11,403 bases of DNA from Hyphochytrium catenoides (lineage: Eukaryota; Sar; Hyphochytriomycetes; Hyphochytriales; Hyphochytriaceae), in NCBI GenBank assembly GCA_900088475.1, contig FLMG01001755.1, forward strand, positions 1 through 11,403. The letters run 5' to 3'. The translations under genes and the position numbers were made by a program. How positions within the stretch are numbered: position 1 is the stretch's first letter; each line of letters begins with the position of its first letter. Below the pieces are notes generated by a model. That model saw only the letters and a list, made by a program, of their open reading frames with translations. It did no database searches and had not been told where the DNA came from. Of the stretch, positions 9,465 to 11,403 are shown in pieces.

Positions 9465-10769
9465 TCACTGTCTGATCACCTCGCCGGGCACGATCGTAGA
9501 AGTTCCTGAGGCCGGATTGAACACCGCATGACGGACTCTGTATGTATAGGGTCCACAGCAGGCGCCGCAAGGACCCCCATTGACGTGCGCCTTATCCGCA
9601 CACTGATCGCAGAACTCCCCAAGCATATTCATAAAGCCGCAGCCTATAGTCATCGTGTTCTGAGCACCTTTAGCAAAGCTCGTCTCTCGTGAATTGATAA
9701 CGCTGCCAGCATCGTCCATTTGGCCCGATAGGAGCGTACTGGTCGAGTAACCGTTCATGACCTTTTGTGCCATCAGATTAGAGTATACGATATCGATTGG
9801 CAGAACGTCCTTCTTAGACTCGATATATTGAACAATCCTCCGGATAGATTTGCCCTTCACCATATAGGCATGAGTGTTTCCCATCGTCTCCAGTTTGAAG
9901 TACCCGACTTCTGATGCATTAACCATAGGTGGGCGCCAGGCCGTGCCACCAAGGTAGAAAAAGTCCCAGTCCGAAAGAGCTACTTTGTTGTTTCTTAGGG
10001 TTCCGATGAGAATTTCTTCAAAGCCATCAATGAAGGCAGCGTCATCCTCGAATATTACTAAGTCGCTATACTTCTCAACCTCACTTCCGTATCGGTTACG
10101 GTTCTCGGCCTCATGCTCCTTCATGAGGTGAAGGTGAGAGAGCAAGCAACCATAAGCGCCAGCGCTGCTATAGTAGTAGGAGGCCTTTAAGTCTGTTCTG
10201 CCAAACCACATCTCTTCGGGAGGAATCCTTGCAACGTCTATAGCGTGAAAGAGGGCGGGTTTGGGCAGGAAGCTGATGTTATGGAGATCCCAGTGGGCCA
10301 TAAAGCTTCCGAGTCTACCGTAGTCCCCACGTGAAACCATAGAAATGACTCGGACTTTCGGGTCTGTCAACGCTGTGTTAGACCACCACCTTACTGCTGG
10401 TGAACCATCAGGAAGCAGCGGTAGCGGAGTAGCCGCAGAAGCGGCTGTTGAATTGAGCGACCTTACGGCATTCCCGTTATCGGGAGCCCGTGGGTGCTGC
10501 TGGTCCCTTCGATTATACCAGAGTTGTGCTGGCATGCTCACTACATCGACAACGGAAGGGTATCGCCAGCACGAATTGAAGATAACGACTGTAATGGCGA
10601 GGACTAACAACACAGTCAATACCAGTGATCTAAAGGACATCAAAGCTGGTGACCTTCTTCTGTTACTCCTATCAGAATTTTCTTGACAGAACCTGCTGTC
10701 GTCGCCGTCCTTTGACGAGGTTTTTCCCATAAGGGCCATCCTCCCATCGTCTTCTGCCGCTACCTCCAT
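9465..10769 (-). CDS. Glycosyltransferase family 25-like type II membrane protein, 434 aa, single exon
   Basis: An uninterrupted frame from ATG 10769; an in-frame TAG lies upstream, so this is the first Met. A basic stretch (RSNRRRS, 34-40) and one hydrophobic helix (about 46-66) fit a signal anchor with the catalytic part in the Golgi/ER lumen. GT25 landmarks in order: 'VRVISMVSRGDYGR' (139-152), 'AIDV' (176-179), 'GAYGCLLSH' (204-212), acidic 'VIFEDDAAF' (238-246; EDD as likely metal/nucleotide-sugar site), 'DFFYLGG' (269-275), 'HAYMV' (300-304) and 'LPIDIVYS' (323-330). Possible N-glycosylation sites are NST 106, NIS 164 and NAS 284. The C-terminal part has six Cys in 29 residues (C377, C387, C390, C401, C404, C405), which I do not recall as a core GT25 feature. 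The family transfers sugars, often galactose, to glycans or hydroxylysine; donor and acceptor here cannot be read from sequence. It has no introns, unlike the 11-exon neighbour. Confidence 0.88.
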   Translation of the reverse strand: MEVAAEDDGRMALMGKTSSKDGDDSRFCQENSDRSNRRRSPALMSFRSLVLTVLLVLAITVVIFNSCWRYPSVVDVVSMPAQLWYNRRDQQHPRAPDNGNAVRSLNSTAASAATPLPLLPDGSPAVRWWSNTALTDPKVRVISMVSRGDYGRLGSFMAHWDLHNISFLPKPALFHAIDVARIPPEEMWFGRTDLKASYYYSSAGAYGCLLSHLHLMKEHEAENRNRYGSEVEKYSDLVIFEDDAAFIDGFEEILIGTLRNNKVALSDWDFFYLGGTAWRPPMVNASEVGYFKLETMGNTHAYMVKGKSIRRIVQYIESKKDVLPIDIVYSNLMAQKVMNGYSTSTLLSGQMDDAGSVINSRETSFAKGAQNTMTIGCGFMNMLGEFCDQCADKAHVNGGPCGACCGPYTYRVRHAVFNPASGTSTIVPGEVIRQ

Positions 10770-10798
10770 TATTCTCCAGCAGCACGCGCACTCCTCAT
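10769..10798 (-). promoter_or_regulatory. 9-codon upstream ORF overlapping the glycosyltransferase start
   Basis: An ATG at 10798 opens a frame of nine codons (MRSARAAGE) ending in TAA at 10771-10769. The last A of this stop is the first base of the main ATG (TAATG). If transcripts start upstream of 10798, this upstream ORF would limit or couple translation of the main frame. The same place holds a TATATAT run (about 10797-10803), so if that is a TATA box the upstream ORF would not be transcribed. Confidence 0.45.
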
Positions 10799-10821
10799 AT
10801 ATAGGACTACTCTAAATCCGG

Positions 10822-10828
10822 AAACCCT
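10822..10828 (-). promoter_or_regulatory. AGGGTTT motif upstream of the glycosyltransferase gene
   Basis: The coding strand reads AGGGTTT 53 nt before the ATG, the same heptamer, orientation and nearly the same distance as in the channel gene (48 nt). It resembles the telo-box core. Function is inferred. Confidence 0.3.
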
Positions 10829-10829
10829 C

Positions 10830-11403
10830 TGGTTTAGCGGAAGGAGACTATAAAACGTGCTGTAAGTGTTGCTCAGGCCAGGAGGCAGGCAGGACACTGC
10901 CTGATACCTTGCTGCTCTCTCTCGCCACTCCGATTGAGCTTTCCCTACTCAATCTCTGCTGAACGACGAGGCGGCCCGGCACTCAGAACTCCACTTCAGG
11001 CTTTTCTGATGCTTCTGTCAACAGGCGTCTTCTCACCACGCTTGCTCCGTCTTGAAGCAGCTACTCGACCACACTGTTCAGACCAAAGCGCTCTTCTTGC
11101 TCTCACTGGTCAATTATTAACAATGATCGTCATCAGACAGCTTGCTCATCATCAGAATTGTGCTTTGCCCATTGCCCTTGTGTTTTTCAGGCCTGATGAC
11201 CTGCCGAGCACAACAATAGAGATGGGGCCTTGCCCGTTTCTGCTTTCCCACCCTTATTTATTCAACCTTTTTTACTGATTTTATGGCGTTATACTTAAAC
11301 TAATAAAGGGTTGTGCCACTATTGTGCCCTGCCTCTATTGTGCAACACATAAAGATAATTCGCTGAGCGTAAGCGAAGCGTCTAGTGGATAGGGCATGAG
11401 CCC
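10830..11403. other. Upstream region of the glycosyltransferase gene, no supported gene
   Basis: A plus-strand TATAAAA is at 10849-10855. A plus-strand frame from 10934 to 11278 is open for 114 codons but has only a TTG start and no recognisable domain. TATTGTGC occurs twice near 11318-11342. AATAAA lies near 11303. The last about 40 nt contain a tRNA D-arm-like string cut off by the window end. Confidence 0.35.

Noticed and set aside
10345-10686. 113-codon plus-strand frame
   Set aside because: Antisense shadow of the glycosyltransferase coding sequence.
10934-11278. 114-codon plus-strand frame divergent from the glycosyltransferase gene
   Set aside because: Only a TTG start, low-information composition and no recognised motif; the plus-strand TATAAAA at 10849 alone is not enough.

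Overview
The window is nuclear DNA of a eukaryote. The clearest gene is split by ten GT-AG introns of 76-341 bp. No operons or ribosome binding sites are seen. Telomere-like TTAGGG/TTTAGGG units and AGGGTTT (telo-box-like) motifs upstream of both solid genes hint at a simple alga or other plant-like protist. That placement is inference; codon use and intron size do not settle it.

Two genes are well supported, both on the minus strand. The first (6160 to 1594) is an 11-exon gene whose spliced frame is unbroken over 2262 nt (753 residues). It encodes an OSCA/CSC1/TMEM63-type membrane protein (DUF221 superfamily), a family of hyperosmolality- or mechanically gated cation channels. The second (10769 to 9465) is an intronless 434-residue type II membrane protein with the motifs of glycosyltransferase family 25, probably a Golgi/ER enzyme.

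Two further genes are suggested on the plus strand by linked open frames, splice-site phase and downstream signals, but have no recognisable homology: one at about 188-1175, converging on the channel gene, and one at about 8371-8835, converging on the glycosyltransferase gene. If real, the window is two tail-to-tail gene pairs. Region by region: 1-187 is GA-rich simple sequence; 188-1175 putative plus gene; 1176-1593 convergent 3' spacer; 1594-6160 channel gene; 6161-7570 its upstream region, no supported gene; 7570-8220 contains GCT repeats, an interstitial telomere-like block and a strong unpaired splice donor; 8371-8835 putative plus gene; 8836-9464 convergent spacer with two perfect hairpins and two AATAAA signals; 9465-10769 glycosyltransferase; 10770-11403 its upstream region, with a 9-codon upstream ORF whose stop overlaps the main start, and a tRNA-like fragment cut by the window edge.

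Nothing in the sequence ties the channel and the glycosyltransferase into one pathway. No CRISPR, rRNA, complete tRNA, transposon or viral gene was seen.
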